Positions 25,245 to 34,501 of a stretch of 64,000 bases of DNA are shown here, piece after piece. The stretch comes from JASHUC01 sp035523875 (GTDB taxonomy: Bacteria > Pseudomonadota > Gammaproteobacteria > Steroidobacterales > Steroidobacteraceae), in NCBI GenBank assembly GCA_035523875.1, contig DATKPY010000035.1, forward strand, positions 26,022 through 90,021, in the 5' to 3' direction. The translations under genes and the position numbers were made by a program. The stretch's first letter is position 1; each line of letters opens with the position of its first letter. The notes beneath the pieces are model-generated. The model saw only the letters and a list, made by a program, of their open reading frames with translations. It was not told the DNA's origin and made no database searches.

Positions 25245-26084
25245 TCACCGCACGGACTCCTCGCCGTAGCGGATTGCGAGCTCGCGGCCGCGTTGTGCGG
25301 CCGCAGCGAGCGCGCGCTCCGCGAGCTCGGGCAGGCCTTGCGCGGCGCCGAGCACGGCGAGCGCGGCCTCCGTCGTGCCACCCTTGGATGTGACCTCGGC
25401 GCGCAGCCGCGCCAGATCCGCGTCGCTCCCGTGGGCGAGCACGCCGGCGCCGTAGAGGGTCGCGACCGCGAGCGTGCGCGCGGCTGCGGCATCGAGACCC
25501 AGCTTCACCGCCGCGGAGCTCATCGCCTCGGCGAGCAGAAAGAAGTAGGCGGGGCCGCTGCCGGAGAGCGCAGTGACGATGTCGAGCTCCTCCTCGGTGC
25601 GCACCCACACCACCGTCCCGACCGCGCGCACGATGTCTTGGGCGAGCTCGCGGTCCGCGGCGCTCGCCCGCGCGGAGGCGCAGAGGCCCGTCGCGCCGGC
25701 GCCGACGAGGGAAGGGCGGTTCGGCATCGCGCGAACCACGGGCACGTCCGCTCCGCACCAGGCTTCCAGGGATCGGATCCGGATCCCGGCCACCACGGAG
25801 AGGATGAGCGCGCGGTGCTCGCGCAGCGCCGGGGCGAGCCGCGTGAGCGTGCCCGCGGCCTCCTGCGGCTTGACGGCGATGACGATCACATCGGCGCCGG
25901 CCGCCGCGGCGAGATTGTCGGCGCACACCACGCAGCCGACATCGTCCGCGAGCGCGCGGCGCACCGCCTCTGCCGGCTCCCCGATGCTCAGGGCCGATGC
26001 GGGCAAACCGTGACGGATGAGACCGCCGGCGAGCGCGCGGCCCATGTTGCCGCCGCCGATGATTGCAATCCGGTGCGAATCCAC
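25245..26084 (-). CDS. proC: Pyrroline-5-carboxylate reductase
   Basis: Last step of proline synthesis: NAD(P)H-dependent reduction of pyrroline-5-carboxylate. The 279-residue protein has the N-terminal Rossmann motif IIGGGNMGRAL and the family signature LSGSGPAYFFLLAEAM. The usual length is seen. The start is GTG 26084, 40 bases after the yggS stop. Confidence 0.95.
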   Translation of the reverse strand: MDSHRIAIIGGGNMGRALAGGLIRHGLPASALSIGEPAEAVRRALADDVGCVVCADNLAAAAGADVIVIAVKPQEAAGTLTRLAPALREHRALILSVVAGIRIRSLEAWCGADVPVVRAMPNRPSLVGAGATGLCASARASAADRELAQDIVRAVGTVVWVRTEEELDIVTALSGSGPAYFFLLAEAMSSAAVKLGLDAAAARTLAVATLYGAGVLAHGSDADLARLRAEVTSKGGTTEAALAVLGAAQGLPELAERALAAAAQRGRELAIRYGEESVR

Positions 26085-26124
26085 GGCGGGATTGTATCCG
26101 GTCGCCGCCGTGGTGTCGGCCGCT

Positions 26125-26844
26125 TTACGGCCGCGGTCGCGGACCGAACAGCGCCGTTCCCACCCGCACGAGCGTCGCCCCCTCGAGCACCGCGGCCTCG
26201 ATATCCGCGCTCATGCCCATCGACAGCGTATCGAGACCGGCGCCCTCGGCGTTGAGCGCTTCAAACAGCCGGCGCAGCTCCGCGAACCAGCCGCGCTGAC
26301 GGGACTCCTCCACCTCCGCGGGCGGCAGGCACATGAGCCCACGGACCCGCAGCCGCGGCAGGGCCGCGACCGCCCGGACGAGCGCGCCCGCCTCCCCGGG
26401 TGCCGCCCCGGCCTTGCCGGGCTCCGCCGCGAGATTGACCTCGATGCACACGTTGAGCGGTAGCGCGTAATGCGGGCGCTGGGCCGAGAGCCGCTCCGCG
26501 AGCTTGAGCCGGTCGACGCTGTGCACCCAGGAGAAGCGCTCCGCGACCCCCCGCGTCTTGTTGGCCTGCAGATGGCCGATGAAATGCCAGGTGAGCGCGG
26601 CCCCGCCGAGCGCGCCGCTCGCGGCGAACGCCGCGATCTTCGCGAGCCCTTCCTGCGCGTAGCTCTCTGCGAAATGGAGCACCCCCGCGGCCGCGACCGC
26701 CTCGATCGCTGTCAAGGGCTGGCCCTTAGCGGCGCCCACGAGTGTGATGGAGTCCGCATTCCGGCCGCAGCGCGCGGCCGCGGCGGCGATGCGGGAACGC
26801 ACGGCGTGGACGTTGGCCGCCAAATTTTGCGGACTTAGTACCAT
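26125..26844 (-). CDS. yggS: YggS family pyridoxal phosphate homeostasis protein
   Basis: PLP-binding fold III barrel protein without known catalytic activity; it balances B6 and amino-acid pools. The 239-residue protein has the PLP lysine Lys40 in LVGAAKGQP (commonly SKT in relatives), HFIGHLQANKTR and GTALFG. ATG 26844 is used; the longer frame is a shadow of pilT. It opens the yggS-proC-yggT operon, divergent from pilT, as in Pseudomonas. Confidence 0.93.
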   Translation of the reverse strand: MVLSPQNLAANVHAVRSRIAAAAARCGRNADSITLVGAAKGQPLTAIEAVAAAGVLHFAESYAQEGLAKIAAFAASGALGGAALTWHFIGHLQANKTRGVAERFSWVHSVDRLKLAERLSAQRPHYALPLNVCIEVNLAAEPGKAGAAPGEAGALVRAVAALPRLRVRGLMCLPPAEVEESRQRGWFAELRRLFEALNAEGAGLDTLSMGMSADIEAAVLEGATLVRVGTALFGPRPRP

Positions 26845-26916
26845 CTGGATACCGGAGCCCCTCCCTATACTCGGTCCTCTCAGCCTAGCCGGGCTGACAT
26901 CCGGGCTCGAGCATAA

Positions 26917-27957
26917 ATGGCCGTAGACATCGCGCAACTCCTGGCCTTCGCCGTGAAGAACAATGCCTCGGACCTGCACCTGTCCGCGGGCGTGCCGCCG
27001 ATGATCCGGGTGGACGGCGACATGAAGCGAATCAACATGCCGCCCCTGTCGCACAAGGAAGTGCACAGCATGGTGTACGACATCATGAACGACAAGCAAC
27101 GGAAGGCTTACGAGGAGTTCTACGAGACCGACTTCTCCTTCGAGATTCCGAAGCTTGCGCGCTTTCGCGTCAACGCGTTCAACCAGAACCGCGGCGCGGG
27201 CGCCGTATTCCGCAACATCCCCTCGGCGATCCTGAGTCTCGATGAGCTCGCCTCGCCGAAGATCTTCCGGGACCTGTGCATGCTGCCGCGCGGCCTCGTG
27301 CTCGTGACGGGGCCGACGGGCTCGGGCAAGTCGACGACGCTCGCGGCGATGATCAACCACTGCAACGACAACCGCCCGGATCACATCATCACGATCGAGG
27401 ACCCGATCGAGTTCGTGCACGAGTCGAAACGCTGCCTCATCAACCAGCGCGAGGTTCATCGCGACACGCTCGGCTTCTCCGAGGCGCTGCGCTCGGCGCT
27501 GCGCGAGGATCCGGACGTGGTGCTCGTCGGTGAGATGCGCGATCTCGAGACGATCCGCCTCGCGCTCACCGCAGCCGAGACCGGCCACCTGGTGTTCGGA
27601 ACGCTGCATACGAGCTCGGCGGCCAAGACCATCGATCGCGTGGTCGACGTATTCCCGGCCGCGGAGAAGGAGATGGTGCGCTCGATGCTCTCGGAGAGCC
27701 TGCGCGCGGTGATCTCCCAGACGCTGCTCAAGAGGGTCGGCGGCGGGCGCATCGCTGCGCACGAGATCATGATCGGCACACCGGCGATCCGTAACCTCAT
27801 TCGCGAGGGCAAGATCGCGCAGATGTACTCGGCGATCCAGACCGGTCAGGCGAGCGGCATGCAGACGCTCGACCAGTGTCTCGCGGACCTGGTGACCAAG
27901 GCACTGGTCAGCCGCGAGGAAGCCCGCTTCAAGGCGCAGAACAAAGACGCGCTGTAG
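26917..27957 (+). CDS. pilT: Type IV pilus retraction ATPase PilT
   Basis: Hexameric cytoplasmic motor that depolymerises the type IV pilus and powers twitching. In the 346-residue protein Walker A is GPTGSGKST (132-140), the Asp box IEDPIEFVH follows near 160, Walker B DVVLVGEMRD near 200-209, and the PilT-specific AIRNLIREGK near 290-299. Length is the family norm. It starts the three-ATPase cluster, with a TATACT element at 26866 as a possible -10. Confidence 0.97.
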   Translation: MAVDIAQLLAFAVKNNASDLHLSAGVPPMIRVDGDMKRINMPPLSHKEVHSMVYDIMNDKQRKAYEEFYETDFSFEIPKLARFRVNAFNQNRGAGAVFRNIPSAILSLDELASPKIFRDLCMLPRGLVLVTGPTGSGKSTTLAAMINHCNDNRPDHIITIEDPIEFVHESKRCLINQREVHRDTLGFSEALRSALREDPDVVLVGEMRDLETIRLALTAAETGHLVFGTLHTSSAAKTIDRVVDVFPAAEKEMVRSMLSESLRAVISQTLLKRVGGGRIAAHEIMIGTPAIRNLIREGKIAQMYSAIQTGQASGMQTLDQCLADLVTKALVSREEARFKAQNKDAL

Positions 27958-27979
27958 AGCGCGCGCGCAGGAGGTCACC

Positions 27980-29134
27980 ATGGACCGCGATCAAGCGATC
28001 AAGCTGATGCAGGACCTGCTGCGCCGCGTGATCGAGAAGAAGGCATCCGACCTGTTCATCACGGCCGGCTTTCCTCCCGCCATCAAGGTGGACGGGGAGG
28101 TGCGTCCGCAAAGCGAGCGCGCGCTCACCGCCGAGCAGTCCGCGACGCTGGTGCGCGCGCTCATGAACGACCGGCAGTCGAAGGAGTTCGACTCCACCAA
28201 GGAATGCAATTTCGCGATCGCGCCGCCCGGAATCGGCCGCTTCCGCGTGAGCGCCTTCGTGCAGCAGGGCGCAACCGGCTGCGTCATCCGCCTCATCAAC
28301 GCAAAGATTCCCTCGATCGAGGAGCTCGACCTCCCCCCGATCCTCAAGGAGATCGTGCTCGCCAAGCGCGGGCTCGTCATGGTGGCGGGCGGAACTGGCT
28401 CGGGCAAGTCCACCACGCTCGCAGCGATGGTCGGCTACCGCAACGAGAAGACCCGCGGCCACATCGTCACGATCGAGGACCCGATCGAGTTCGTCCACCA
28501 GCACAAGGGCTGCGTGATCACGCACCGCGAAGTGGGCGTCGATACGGACTCCTGGCACACGGCGCTCCGCAATACGCTGCGCCAGGCACCCGATGTGATC
28601 CTGATCGGGGAGATCCGCGACCGCGAGACGATGGAGTACGGGATTCAGTTCTCCGAGACCGGCCACCTCGTGCTTGCGACCCTGCATGCGAACAGCGCCA
28701 ACCAGGCGCTCGACCGCATCATCAACTTCTTCCCGGACGAGCGCCGCGAACAGCTGCTCATGGACCTGTCGCTCAACCTGCGCGCCTTCATGTCGCAGCG
28801 GCTGATTCCGCGCGAGTCCGGCTCCGGCCGCATCGCCGCGACCGAGATCATGCTGAACTCACCCCTCGTCCAGGATCTCATCTTCAAGGGCGACGTGGCC
28901 AAGATCAAGGAGGTCATGGCGCGCTCGACGCGCCTCGGGATGAAGACCTTCGATCAGAACCTGTTCGAGCTCTATGAGTCCGGGTTCATCTCGTACGAGG
29001 ATGCGCTGCGCAACGCCGACTCGAAGAACGAGCTCAGGCTGCGCATCAAGCTCGACAGCAAGCGCGAGGCGAAGAACATCGACGACGGAGGTGCCCTGCA
29101 CATCGTCGAGGAAGACGAAGGACACAGCATCTGA
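27980..29134 (+). CDS. pilU: Type IV pilus retraction ATPase PilU
   Basis: PilT paralogue that assists PilT in force-dependent retraction. The 384-residue protein has Walker A GGTGSGKST (137-145), IEDPIEFVH, and Walker B DVILIGEIRD. It lacks AIRNLIRE, having LVQDLIFKGD in its place, as expected for PilU, and carries an acidic C-terminal tail. It follows pilT by 22 bases with AGGAGG before the ATG. Confidence 0.95.
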   Translation: MDRDQAIKLMQDLLRRVIEKKASDLFITAGFPPAIKVDGEVRPQSERALTAEQSATLVRALMNDRQSKEFDSTKECNFAIAPPGIGRFRVSAFVQQGATGCVIRLINAKIPSIEELDLPPILKEIVLAKRGLVMVAGGTGSGKSTTLAAMVGYRNEKTRGHIVTIEDPIEFVHQHKGCVITHREVGVDTDSWHTALRNTLRQAPDVILIGEIRDRETMEYGIQFSETGHLVLATLHANSANQALDRIINFFPDERREQLLMDLSLNLRAFMSQRLIPRESGSGRIAATEIMLNSPLVQDLIFKGDVAKIKEVMARSTRLGMKTFDQNLFELYESGFISYEDALRNADSKNELRLRIKLDSKREAKNIDDGGALHIVEEDEGHSI

Positions 29135-29160
29135 CCGCTGAGCGCCGGGGGACGCGAGCC

Positions 29161-30312
29161 ATGCCAAGATCAGCGGAAGCCGCAGAGGCGAAAGTGAGCA
29201 CGACGGGCACGACCGGTACGCAGCGCGTTCTGGAGGTGAGCGGACCGCAGTCGCAGCTCAACACGCGCCCGCTCTTCAAGCTCATGGTGGAGAAGAAGGC
29301 CTCCGACCTGTTCTTCACCGCGAACGCTCCGATCAAGATCAAGATCGAGGGCCAGATCTTCCCGGTCAACAAGAACGTGCTCACGCCCGAGGTGGTGCGC
29401 CAGACCGCGCTCGCCCTCATGAGCCCCGAGCAGCGCGAGCTCTTTGCGGCCGACCACGAGCTCGACTTCGCCATCTCCGAGGCGGGGCTCGGGCGCTTCC
29501 GCGTGAACGTGTTCCAGCAGCGGGGCTATCCCGCGATCGTCCTGCGCTACATCAGCGCCGACATGCCGCGACTCGAGAATCTCGGGGTTCCCGACATGAT
29601 GCGCGAGCTCATCATGCTCAAGCGCGGACTGATCCTGGTGGTCGGAGCGACCGGCTCCGGCAAGTCCACCTCGATCGCCGCGATGATCAACCACCGCAAC
29701 GAGAATTCCTCGGACCACATCGTGACGATCGAGGATCCGATCGAGTTCCTGCACACCAACAAGCGCTCGCTCGTCAACCAGCGCGAGGTTGGGCTCGACA
29801 CCAAGTCGTTCTCGCACGCGCTGCGCGGGGTGATGCGCGCCGCGCCCGATGTGATCCTGATCGGCGAGATCCGTGACCGCGAGAGCATGGAGGCGGCCAT
29901 CAACCTCGCGGGCACCGGCCATCTGGTGCTCGCGACGCTGCACGCGAACAACAGCGCCGAGACCCTCGACCGCATCATCAACCTCTTCCCGCGCGAGCAG
30001 CACAACCAGATCTTCTTGGACCTGTCGCAATACCTGCGCGCGATCCTCGCGCAGCGTCTCATCATGGGCCGGGACGGCAAGCGCTGCGCCGCGGTCGAGG
30101 TGATGCTCAACACGCCGCACATCAGTGAGCTCGTCAAGAAGGGCGACGTGGTCTCGATCAAGGAGGCGATCATCGCGAGCGGCGAGCGCGGCGTGCAGAG
30201 CTTCGACTCCGCGCTGCACGCGCTCTACAACGAGCGCCGCATCGAGCTCGAGGAGGCGCTCGCGAACGCCGACTCGCGCGCGAACCTGGAAGCGAAGATC
30301 AACTTCGGCTGA
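29161..30312 (+). CDS. Third PilT/PilU-family ATPase
   Basis: A 383-residue PilU-like ATPase with a unique Thr/Gly-rich N-terminal extension of about 35 residues. Walker A is GATGSGKST (162-170), then IEDPIEFLH and Walker B DVILIGEIRD; the AIRNLIRE position reads ISELVKKGD. All catalytic elements seem intact. It is closer to PilU than to PilT. It directly follows pilU, 26 bases away, so the three are one operon. A role in retraction or surface sensing is inferred from context only. Confidence 0.9.
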   Translation: MPRSAEAAEAKVSTTGTTGTQRVLEVSGPQSQLNTRPLFKLMVEKKASDLFFTANAPIKIKIEGQIFPVNKNVLTPEVVRQTALALMSPEQRELFAADHELDFAISEAGLGRFRVNVFQQRGYPAIVLRYISADMPRLENLGVPDMMRELIMLKRGLILVVGATGSGKSTSIAAMINHRNENSSDHIVTIEDPIEFLHTNKRSLVNQREVGLDTKSFSHALRGVMRAAPDVILIGEIRDRESMEAAINLAGTGHLVLATLHANNSAETLDRIINLFPREQHNQIFLDLSQYLRAILAQRLIMGRDGKRCAAVEVMLNTPHISELVKKGDVVSIKEAIIASGERGVQSFDSALHALYNERRIELEEALANADSRANLEAKINFG

Positions 30313-30372
30313 GCCGGAGCGCCGCGTTGCTTCTCGCGCCCGACTTCGAGCTGGCGGAACTCGATGCTCGCT

Positions 30373-31335
30373 TCAGCGCCGGGTGCAGACCGTCGAGAGC
30401 ACCGCCATGCGCACGGCGACGCCGTTGCGGACCTGGTCGCGGATCACCGATTGCGGGCCGTCGGCCACATCGGAGGCGATCTCCACGCCGCGATTCATCG
30501 GCTGCGGGTGCATGACGATCGCGTCGGGCTTGGCGAGCGCGAGCCGCTCGGGCGTGAGGCCGAACTTCGCGAAGTAGCGGTCGGCGTCCGGGAGCGAGGT
30601 CTGGCTCATGCGCTCCTTCTGGATGCGCAGCATCATGATCACATCCGCATCCTTGAGCCCCTTCGCGAGCGAGCCGTGGCGCGCGCACCCCGCGAACTCG
30701 TTGGCATCGGGCATGTACCCGGGCGGGGCGACGATGCGGATCTCACCGAGCCCCAAGGCCGTAAAGACATGGTAGGCGGAGCGCGCGACGCGCGAGTGGC
30801 GCACGTCCCCGACGATGGCGAGCGCGAGCTCGCCGAAGCGCGGCTTACGCTGGCGCACGGTGAGCGCATCCAGGAGCCCCTGAGTGGGGTGCGCGACGTG
30901 CGCCTCGCCCGCGGACAGCACGCTCACGTGGGGGCGCACGTGCTCGGCCACGAGCCCGGGCACGCCCGCCTCGGCGTCGCGGATCACGAGCACGTCCACG
31001 TAGAGCGACTCGAGCGTATAGATGGTGTCGAGCATGCTCTCGCCCTTGACGCGCGAGGACAGCTGCACCTCGAGGTTCACGACCTGCGCGCCCAAGCGCT
31101 TCGCCGCGAGCTCGAAGGAGACACGCGTGCGCGTGGAGGGCTCGGTGAAGAGGTTCGCAACCGTCACCCCGGTGAGCTCGGAGCTCATCGGAGGCGGCTC
31201 TCCGATCGGCCGCACGAAGCTCTGCGAGCGCTCGAGCAGGCGCTCGATGTGCGCAGGAGGCAGCGTCTCGAGCGTGAGCAGATGCCGCAACGTTCCATCC
31301 GGACGGAGCTGCAGATCGACGCGCGAATCGTTCAT
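30373..31335 (-). CDS. pyrB: Aspartate carbamoyltransferase catalytic subunit
   Basis: Second step of pyrimidine synthesis: carbamoyl phosphate plus aspartate to carbamoyl aspartate. The 320-residue protein shows STRTRVSFE (carbamoyl phosphate site), AHPTQ and a C-terminal HPQPMNRGVE. ATG 31335 overlaps the ruvX stop by 4 bases (ATGA). The Pseudomonas-type inactive dihydroorotase partner pyrC' and the regulator pyrR, which normally flank it, are not here. Confidence 0.95.
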   Translation of the reverse strand: MNDSRVDLQLRPDGTLRHLLTLETLPPAHIERLLERSQSFVRPIGEPPPMSSELTGVTVANLFTEPSTRTRVSFELAAKRLGAQVVNLEVQLSSRVKGESMLDTIYTLESLYVDVLVIRDAEAGVPGLVAEHVRPHVSVLSAGEAHVAHPTQGLLDALTVRQRKPRFGELALAIVGDVRHSRVARSAYHVFTALGLGEIRIVAPPGYMPDANEFAGCARHGSLAKGLKDADVIMMLRIQKERMSQTSLPDADRYFAKFGLTPERLALAKPDAIVMHPQPMNRGVEIASDVADGPQSVIRDQVRNGVAVRMAVLSTVCTRR

Positions 31336-31814
31336 GGGCTCACGTTCCCCTCGCGTTCGCCGGCGAGCCATCGCTCGAGGATGACGGCCGCGGCCGCGCT
31401 GTCGACATCGCCGCGCCGCACCCTGCGGCGGCGCGCCCCCGAGGCACGATTGCCACTGAGCGCCGCATTCGCTTCGAGCGAGGACCCGCGCTCATCGACG
31501 TGCGCGACGGGCAGTCCGAGGCGCTCGTGCAGCGCCGCGCCGAAGCCGCGCGCGGCGCCGGCGAGGGCACCGGCGGTGCCGTCCGCATTATAGGGGACGC
31601 CGACGATCAGCAACGCGGGCGCGTGGGCGCGCACTTCGCGCTCGATCGCCGACCAGTCGGGACCTCGGCTCAACATGAGGATGGCCGGTCGCGGCGCCGC
31701 GCGCGCGGTGAGGGTGTCGCCCACTGCGACCCCGATGCGCTTGAGGCCGAAATCGAATGCGATGAGAGTGTGGGCTCGAGGCGGTTGCTGCAACTGCGAG
31801 CCGGGCTCAGGCAT
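31332..31814 (-). CDS. ruvX: Holliday junction resolvase-like / pre-16S rRNA processing nuclease RuvX (YqgF)
   Basis: Small RNase H-fold nuclease, thought to mature the 16S rRNA 5' end. The 160-residue protein has the first catalytic Asp in AFDFGLKRIGVAVGD and VDERGSS with the second acidic site. It starts 8 bases inside the yqgE 3' end and overlaps pyrB by 4 bases: a translationally coupled set. Confidence 0.92.
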   Translation of the reverse strand: MPEPGSQLQQPPRAHTLIAFDFGLKRIGVAVGDTLTARAAPRPAILMLSRGPDWSAIEREVRAHAPALLIVGVPYNADGTAGALAGAARGFGAALHERLGLPVAHVDERGSSLEANAALSGNRASGARRRRVRRGDVDSAAAAVILERWLAGEREGNVSP

Positions 31815-32379
31815 TGCCCGCCACGAGGCTCATCTGCCGGACCTTGTCCGTGCCGAGCCCGAGCAGCTCCCACGAGCCGCTCCAGCGCTGATCGAACGGC
31901 AGCCCGTAGACCACCCGCTCATCGGCCGGCACCGGCAGCCACGCGTTGTCGCGGATCTCCTGCTCGAGCTGCCCGGGATCCCAGCCCGCGTACCCGAGCG
32001 CGATGAACGCGTCGCTCGGCCCCTCCCCGCGCGCCATCGCCGCGAGCACATCGCGCGAGGTGGTGACCTGGACGAGATCCGAGACGCGCACCGTGGTGTC
32101 CCAGCTTCCGCCCGGCCGGTGCAGCACGAAGCCGTGGTCGGTCTTCACCGGTCCGCCGCGCAACACGGGCTGCGCGGCGATCTGCTCATCGCGCGCCGTG
32201 AGCTGCATCTGCGAGAGCACTTCGGAGAGCTTCATCGGCAGGGGCCGATTGAGCACGATCCCGAGCGCGCCGGTCTCGGCGCCGTGGTCGCAGATGAGCG
32301 TGACGGTCTGTGCGAAGTTCGGGTCGTTGAGCGCCGGCATCGCGATCAGGATGTGATTGGTGAGGCTCGCCTCGCTCAT
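31807..32379 (-). CDS. yqgE: YqgE/AlgH family protein
   Basis: A 190-residue family DUF179 protein of unknown biochemical role, with LTNHILIAMPAL, GALGIVLNRP and the family glycine/proline motifs. It is almost always next to ruvX and gshB, as here. ATG 32379 is the usual start; the longer frame is a shadow of tonB. Confidence 0.93.
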   Translation of the reverse strand: MSEASLTNHILIAMPALNDPNFAQTVTLICDHGAETGALGIVLNRPLPMKLSEVLSQMQLTARDEQIAAQPVLRGGPVKTDHGFVLHRPGGSWDTTVRVSDLVQVTTSRDVLAAMARGEGPSDAFIALGYAGWDPGQLEQEIRDNAWLPVPADERVVYGLPFDQRWSGSWELLGLGTDKVRQMSLVAGNA

Positions 32380-32410
32380 GTGGGCAGTATGGGGCCTCGA
32401 CCCGCGCGCC

Positions 32411-33313
32411 TCAAGGAACGGCGGAAACCGTGCCACCGACCGGTCTGCCGCCCACGAAATCCCACTGGTAGGCGAAGCGGAGCATGCGGTAGTCACGCGC
32501 GAGCTCCGGTGGAAACGGGTCGAACGGGCTCGCGAGCTTGAGGATCGCGAGCGCCGCCTGGTCGAGCGCCGCATCGCCGCTCGAGTGCCGGATCACGGCC
32601 CGCTCGAGCCTACCGTCGGAGCCGATCACGACCTCGAGCACGGGGTTCGCATCGAGACCAGCGGAGCGCGCTGCGGTCGGATAGTTGAGCGTCCCGATTT
32701 GCTCGACGCGACGGCGCCAGTGGTCGAGGTACGGCGCGAGGATCGACTGCCGCGTGTCAGGAGTGACCCACAGATCCTCCCGATGCGGGCCACGCAGCTC
32801 GACCTGTCCGGTATCGTCGTCCGGCCCCGCGTCCGCCGCCACCCGGTCGGGCAGCAGCAGCGGTTTCTCGCTGCCCGCCGCGCCGAAACCGGAGTCGGAG
32901 AAGTACTCGATCTGAGGCCGCGGCGTCGCGGTGGCGAGCACGCGCTCCGCATGCGGGGAGGCGGCCGCTCCGCTTGCGGTCAAGCTGTTGCCGTCGATGA
33001 GTCCATCGTGCGCCGCGATGGGTTGCGCGGCCGCCTGATTGCGTGGCGAGACGTGACGGTCCGTGTTGCCCGAGCCGAGCTGCGTGCGCTGGGCGAGATA
33101 GGTGGCCGAGTCGTTGCGGTCGGCCGTCGGCACCTCATCGGAGACCAGCAGCACCTCGAGCCCGGGCGGCGAATTCCCGTCATGGGCTGCGCTGCTGAAA
33201 GTGATTCCGAGGATGACCATGCCGTGAAGCAGCGCCGCCACGAAGATCGTCATCACCAGACGCTCGCGGATCGGTGCCGTTCCTTCGCGGAGAGTCAGCG
33301 CACGCAGAGCCAT
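32411..33313 (-). CDS. TonB-like energy transducer
   Basis: A 300-residue protein with one N-terminal membrane helix (about residues 19-40, MTIFVAALLHGMVIL), a long low-complexity periplasmic linker and a C-terminal TonB domain (LNYPTAARSAGLDANPVLEVVIGSDGRL). It would pass inner-membrane energy to outer-membrane receptors, but no exbBD or receptor is nearby. In Pseudomonas the equivalent gene beside gshB is tonB3, needed for twitching. Confidence 0.85.
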   Translation of the reverse strand: MALRALTLREGTAPIRERLVMTIFVAALLHGMVILGITFSSAAHDGNSPPGLEVLLVSDEVPTADRNDSATYLAQRTQLGSGNTDRHVSPRNQAAAQPIAAHDGLIDGNSLTASGAAASPHAERVLATATPRPQIEYFSDSGFGAAGSEKPLLLPDRVAADAGPDDDTGQVELRGPHREDLWVTPDTRQSILAPYLDHWRRRVEQIGTLNYPTAARSAGLDANPVLEVVIGSDGRLERAVIRHSSGDAALDQAALAILKLASPFDPFPPELARDYRMLRFAYQWDFVGGRPVGGTVSAVP

Positions 33314-33350
33314 CGGGCGAGTATAGCCACGGACCTGCGGCGTGCACGTG

Positions 33351-34334
33351 TCACAGTTCGCGAACGGTGCGGCGCAGACGACGCTCGATGGCGTCGATGA
33401 GCAGGGCGCCGATGTCGATGTGGAACTGCTTGTCGAGCTCGCGGATGCCCGTGGGGCTCGTCACATTGATCTCGGTCACGAAGCCCCCGATCACATCGAG
33501 GCCCACGAACAGCATGCCGCGCTCTGCGAGCTGCGGGCCGATCTCATGGGCGAGCCAGCGGTCGCGCTCCTCGAGCGGGCGGCCCACGCCGCGTGCGCCC
33601 GCGGCGAGGTTCCCGCGGTTGTCCTCGGCGGACGGGATGCGCGCGAGCGCGTACGGCACCGGCTCGCCGTCGATGAGCAGCACGCGCGAATCGCCGGTCA
33701 CGGCGATCTCGGGGAGGTAGCGTTGGACGATGGCGTAGCGCTGGCCGTAGTCCGTGAGTGTCTCGAGGATGACGTTCGCATTCTTCTCGCCCTGCTCGAT
33801 CACGAAGATCGACCGTCCGCCCATTCCGTGGAGCGGCTTGCAGACGATCTTGCCGTGCTCGCGCAGGAATGCGCTCATATCGCCCATGTTGCGCGTGATG
33901 AGGGTCGGTGCGCAGCACTGGGGAAACCAGGCCGTGTACACCTTCTCGTTCATGTCGCGCAGGCCGCGCGGCCGGTTGACGACGAGCGCCCCCTGGTCCT
34001 CGGCGCGCTCGAGGATGTAGGTGCAATAGATGTACTCGGTGTCGAAGGGCGGATCCTTGCGCATCAGGATGCAGTCGAGCTCGCCGAGCGGCAGGACCCG
34101 GGGCTCCCCGAGCGTGTACCAGCCGGCCGGGTCGGCCCGGACGGCGAGCGGGCGCGCCCGCCCGAGCGCCCGGCCGTCCCGCAGCGCGAGATCGCAGAGC
34201 TCGAGATAATGGAGCTCGAAGCCGCGAGCCTGGGCGGCGAGGAGCATCGCGAGCGTCGAGTCCTTCGCGTACTTGATGTGGGCGATCGGGTCCATCACCA
34301 CGCCGAGTCGTGCGCGCTCGTCTGCCATGGGCAC
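33351..34334 (-). CDS. gshB: Glutathione synthase
   Basis: ATP-grasp enzyme that joins gamma-glutamylcysteine and glycine. The 327-residue protein has MRKDPPFDTEY, KPLHGMGGRSIF, and EINVTSPTGIRELD, all family signatures. Usual length. GTG 34334 opens the frame; ATG 34328 is two codons on and just as plausible. Divergent from pilG. Confidence 0.95.
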   Translation of the reverse strand: MPMADERARLGVVMDPIAHIKYAKDSTLAMLLAAQARGFELHYLELCDLALRDGRALGRARPLAVRADPAGWYTLGEPRVLPLGELDCILMRKDPPFDTEYIYCTYILERAEDQGALVVNRPRGLRDMNEKVYTAWFPQCCAPTLITRNMGDMSAFLREHGKIVCKPLHGMGGRSIFVIEQGEKNANVILETLTDYGQRYAIVQRYLPEIAVTGDSRVLLIDGEPVPYALARIPSAEDNRGNLAAGARGVGRPLEERDRWLAHEIGPQLAERGMLFVGLDVIGGFVTEINVTSPTGIRELDKQFHIDIGALLIDAIERRLRRTVREL

Positions 34335-34501
34335 GATCTTATGTCAGCGCGCAGTTGATGGAGAGGCCTGTTCGCGCTTCGAGCTGCGCAAAACGTGACG
34401 TGTCTGGCATAGCAGGGGGTGTGCCGATATGTTAAAACCCACAACGCTTGCCGCGTGCCCGCGCCACCATAGCGGTTTGCGGTTGAAGGAGTTCCATACC
34501 C

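Noticed and set aside
24320..25393. 357-codon plus-strand frame opposite yggT
   Set aside because: Arg/Gln/Glu-rich with no motif; YggT on the minus strand has clear membrane helices and family motifs.
34381..34501. Sigma-54 promoter before pilG
   Set aside because: TGGCAT is present but no GC-containing -12 element lies at the right distance.
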